Assembly (NCBI GenBank): GCA_013399875.1
Contig: VXAZ01009672.1
Span: 496,001 to 560,000, forward strand
Source: Gymnorhina tibicen
Taxonomy: Eukaryota; Chordata; Aves; Passeriformes; Artamidae
Reading direction: 5' to 3'
DNA length: 64,000 bases
A program made the position numbers and the translations under genes. The notes beneath the pieces are model-generated. The model was not told the DNA's origin. It saw nothing but the letters and a program-made list of their open reading frames with translations, and did not search any database. Position 1 is the first letter of the stretch. Every line of letters starts with the position of its first letter. Positions 60,711 to 64,000 of this stretch are shown here, in pieces.

Positions 60711-60835
60711 CCATGCGAGGTGGCGGCTGTTAGCGATGCCGCTGCGATGCCCTCTGCTCTCGTCAGCGTGAGGGGGGAGCTCTCCTCACCACAGCGGATT
60801 TCCTTTCTCAGATTGCCGATGCTGCAACAGGATGT
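60711..60835. other. Small CpG cluster
   Basis: Nine CpG dinucleotides fall within about 105 bases (from CATGCGAGG to TTGCCGATG), whereas the surrounding kilobases are almost CpG-free. Both strands are open across it for 69-96 codons. No TATA box, initiator or splice pair of note goes with it, although TTTCCTTTCTCAG at 60,799-60,811 could act as an acceptor. It may be part of an exon, an unmethylated regulatory patch or a young insertion. Confidence 0.45.
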
Positions 60836-63239
60836 GCAGGTTAATGCAGGGCTGGGGAAGGGGGGTGTGAAGAGACAAACCAGCACCTCTTGGTGTACTT
60901 TTTGCTCTTTCTTTACAGCTTTTGATGGTCAGGTCCCTGTTTGCCCTTTGCAATGTGTTTGTTGCTTAGGGGAGTTCATGTTCTCCTTTGGTATCCTTTG
61001 GCCCCGTTAGCAGCAGAGCAAGTGCTGAATACTTGCACTATCTGGGTATGATGAAAGCCCAGATAACTTTCTCAGACAGAGTGATGAGGAGGAAATCTCT
61101 TTAGAGATCTAAAGTTTTACTTAGTTACAATACGTGACTATTTTAGGAGCTATGGAGAGCCTGTATACCACTGAAAATGCCAGGTAGCATAATGTCTTTC
61201 CTCATGAGGAAATGTTTAGTGATATATAATTTATTATCTTCCATGGGGTTTGGCAGGGAATCATTTGTGTTAGTTTTGCGCTTGTGCAGACCTGACAGTT
61301 GCTTTTGTGAGTGTATAGTCCTGGTGGAGGGATGGTACAGGAGTGGACTGCTCCTCAAGGATTTAATTTGTGAAAGAAGCATGTGCTAGTCTTACTTGGT
61401 CATATGGATTTCCCTTGGTTTGTCCCAAGAGCAGTCAGGCTTCTGTGCCATTTTGTTCTGTTGCTGCTGCTGTGCACAAGTAGGTCTTGTATGTATGGAT
61501 GGACAACTGTTTTCCTGATTTCTTTCAGGAAATTTCCTCACTTTCTTTCAAAAGCAAGCACATTCACTCCTGTAATTAGAATATCATCTGTATTTTTGTT
61601 TATTTTTTACAGTAAGGTAAACTTTTTACAGTGAACTTGACAGTATTGATTTTTTGCTGCTTTCCTTCCCTCTCCAAAGTGCTTAAGATATTTTTAGATG
61701 CTTTCTTTGAGCTTTTTGGGAGAGAACAGTGTCCACCAATAGATCAGTTGTCAGGGTTCAGCTTTGTGAAGACTTGGGTTTCTGATCTGGAACTTGTGAC
61801 TTTTTTTCATTATGACTTCCTCAGCATTGATGCACAGCACATATAAACACTGGGGATGGGGTTGGGAGAAGAATTTGAGAAGCCTTTTGGTATAAATGTA
61901 TGTGATGAAAATACAGGGTAGAAAATAGCCCCAGGAGTGGAAGATGAGGGCTAAAATCCTCAAGGTTTTCATGCAGTGGAGTTTAAGAAGCTGAATTAAG
62001 ATTGAAATAAACACCACGTCTTGAGATCAATACAGCCTTAACTGAGTATCTGAATAGCAGACTACAATAGATTAGTGTGGAAAATTCTGTATATATAGTC
62101 TCAGGAGTCAAGCAGCAGAGAAGTCAGGTCAGGCTGAAGTTGTTTGTCCAGTTCACAGGGAGGAGAGTGGTTAACTTACCACAAAGGGACTTTTGGACCG
62201 TGATTTTGTGAAATGTGTAGCAGAGCATTGACAGGTCCCTACTGGAAAGTTGAATGGATTCTTTCCCTTTTGTGGCATTTTATCAAGTTTTCTAGCACTT
62301 GAGCTAATGTCTAATGATTTGGTGCTATCTGCCTAGAGAGAAGGCTTAGATTTCTGATTTGCCTTCTGCCTTCATTTACCTCCTTTGGCTGAAAGTTTCA
62401 TGAACATTTTCCACCTGCAGCATGAGAGGCTGCTGTGAAGGGATGTGCACTCCTGCTGTTCCTAGCAGCACATCAAATGAAAACATAGCAAGAGACATAG
62501 CAAGAACTTAGAGTAGCATCCTGGTGAGTGGAGTTTGTTAGTAGATTGGAGAATGGGAGCAAAACGTTTGAAGAATAGCTGTATGAGTCTTTTTATTTTT
62601 AATGAAAATATAATAAGAGAAAAGTGAGGATAAATAGAAATGTAGAGATCGAGTCTGCATTCCTCAGGGATAAAGCAGTGGGCATAGCTCTCTTTGGTTC
62701 AGATAAAATAACAGGCAGGTATTAAAACTTCATTTCATGTCAATGATAATCCAAAAACTATTTCGGAAGAAGAGCTTTACAAAAAAAAAATCAAAATCAC
62801 AAATCCTAATCAGACATTCTAAAATACAGCTGATTATACCATGGACTGGAAACACTGAATAAAACAAGAAATACATAACTATTTTTAATCATTATTATAA
62901 ATGATATTTCTTTTTCCTAAATCCAGCATTTGTAGTTGTTTGGCTTTTTTTTTTTTCCCCCTGAGTGAACAAATCCAGATTTTTCTCCCCTTGGACAGAG
63001 TTTTATTTTTAAACACGGCTTCCAGAAATGCATTTGTGTGGGATTGCAGTTGGGACCAGTGGAGAGCCATGGCACTCTGCCAGGCACTCACCCTGTCCCT
63101 GCAATACAGATGGATTGCCAGGGTTCTGGAGAAAAACAACCCCAAAACTTTAAACAAATTATGCTTAATGGAAATAAACATTTTTTGCTCTTCTCCATAA
63201 TGATTTGGATAATGTGCTGGCTGTGTGTTTCTGGAGGAC

Positions 63240-63275
63240 AGAGGAAGGGGGAGGGGGAGAGGAGGGCAGAGGCGG
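63240..63275 (+). repeat. G-rich purine run, possible quadruplex
   Basis: AGGAAGGGGGAGGGGGAGAG, then GAGGGCAGAGGCGG: two runs of five G, one of three and several GG pairs. It can form a quadruplex or triplex in principle; it has no neighbouring promoter signal. Confidence 0.6.
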
Positions 63276-63483
63276 AGCTCTGTGTGCCTGTAACTTGCTC
63301 TCCAGCAGATTCTTTGGGAAGCCTGTGGGAGCGACTCGTTTCTAAGCTTGGAGCGTTTTGTAACTTTCAGCCCATCCTTCTCTTAAAAGGTGGGCAGGCT
63401 GGCTGCAGCCAGCTATGATAAGAGCATTTATCTACTGGTTGGTTTCTTCCATATATGGATTTGAAAGACCAGGAAAGGCATAC

Positions 63484-64000
63484 AGAACCATATAATCATT
63501 TAGGTTGGAAAAGACCCTTAAAATCAAGTCCAGCTTAACCCAGCACTGCCAAGGCCATCAATGAACCACGTGCCCAAGTGCCACATCTACACATCTTTTA
63601 AATACCTCTAGGGATGGTGACTCCACCAATTCCCTGGGCAACCTGTTCTAATGATTGACTTCTTTCAGTGAAGAAATTTTTCTTAATATCCAATCTAAAT
63701 CTCCCCTGTTGTGATTTTAGGACCTTTCCCCTTCTCTTATCACTTGTTACTTGGGAGAAGAGACTAACTCCCACCTGGCTCCAGCCTCCTTTCAGGTGGT
63801 TGTAGAGAGCGATATGGTCCCTCCTCAGCCTCCTTTTCTCCAGGCTAAACACCCCCAGCTCCCTCAGCCACTCCTCATCAGAACCATGTTCCAGACCCTT
63901 CCCCAGCTCTGTTGCCCTTCTCTGGAAATGTTCCAACATCTCAATGTCTTTCTTGTCATGAATGGCCCAGAACTGAACACAGGATTCGAGGTGTGGCCAA
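63484..64000 (-). mobile_element. CR1 LINE, antisense, runs off the window
   Basis: It starts at the reverse-complemented 3' end (AACCATATAATCATTTAGG, then TTGGAAAAGACCC) and continues through 'aagtgccacatctacacatcttttaaatacctctagggatggtgactccaccaattccctgggcaacctg', 'tgacttctttcagtgaagaaatttttcttaatatccaatctaaa' and 'ctcctcagcctccttttctccaggctaaacacccccagctccctcagccactcctcat'. It ends at the window edge in 'gaactgaacacaggattcgaggtgtggcc'. It is close to consensus with little truncation so far, so more ORF2 probably lies beyond the edge. Confidence 0.96.

Larger units (their letters stand above)
56696..63483. other. Gene-free stretch with a CpG cluster
   Basis: Unique sequence with a (CTC)n run at 57.86 kb, a CpG cluster at 60.71-60.82 kb and a G-rich purine run at 63.24 kb. 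An acceptor at 59,310 (TGCCCCTCTTAATCCACAG) leads to 17 open codons and a weak donor (TGG|GTAACA). The acceptor/donor pair at 62,468/62,524 encloses stops in all frames. Confidence 0.55.

Noticed and set aside
62469..62523. Good acceptor and GTGAGT donor 55 bases apart
   Set aside because: Stops occur in all three frames, and nothing else supports a transcript.
1..64000. A novel multi-gene system, CRISPR array, operon or phage-type island
   Set aside because: The sequence is vertebrate non-coding DNA. No regularly spaced repeats, clustered genes or bacterial signals were found.

Overview
The window reads as intron or intergenic DNA of a bird, most likely a songbird or other Neoaves. It is moderately AT-rich, has no long open frame that resembles a protein, and carries chicken-repeat-1 (CR1) LINE copies on both strands. 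Several CR1 copies end in the typical 3' octamer tail (ATTCTATG/ATTCTGTG). A short solitary LTR of a type I recognise from songbird genomes lies near 50.1 kb. I recognised no named gene, RNA gene, CRISPR array, operon or other prokaryotic feature.

Layout: 1-13 kb is unique sequence with an old CR1/L3 relic near 2.9-3.2 kb. A young CR1 3' end lies at 13.1-13.4 kb. An internally deleted, antisense CR1 ORF2 (endonuclease then reverse transcriptase) lies at 20.2-20.8 kb. 21-39 kb is mostly unique, with a MIR-like SINE at 33.1-33.3 kb and the best exon-like signals at 27-28 kb. A longer CR1 at 39.6-40.3 kb contains the only N, set between two near-identical 39-40 bp copies, which looks like an assembly join. 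40-49 kb has two phase-compatible exon-like segments (43.97 and 45.43 kb). It also has an acceptor followed by 85 open codons (41.95 kb) and a CpG-bearing block open in two frames (46.5 kb). An antisense CR1 (49.1-49.5 kb) and the solo LTR follow. An old antisense CR1/L3 relic spans 55.6-56.7 kb, a small CpG cluster sits at 60.7-60.8 kb, and a young antisense CR1 runs off the right edge from 63.5 kb.

The only hints of genes are short segments with strong splice acceptor and donor signals and one or more open frames. Introns of this size normally contain many such pseudo-exons, so these are low-confidence candidates that need RNA-seq or cross-species alignment. They lie on both strands, so they cannot all belong to one gene. 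I found no sign of an undescribed biological system; the most solid unusual observation is the duplicated flank around the N at 39,983.
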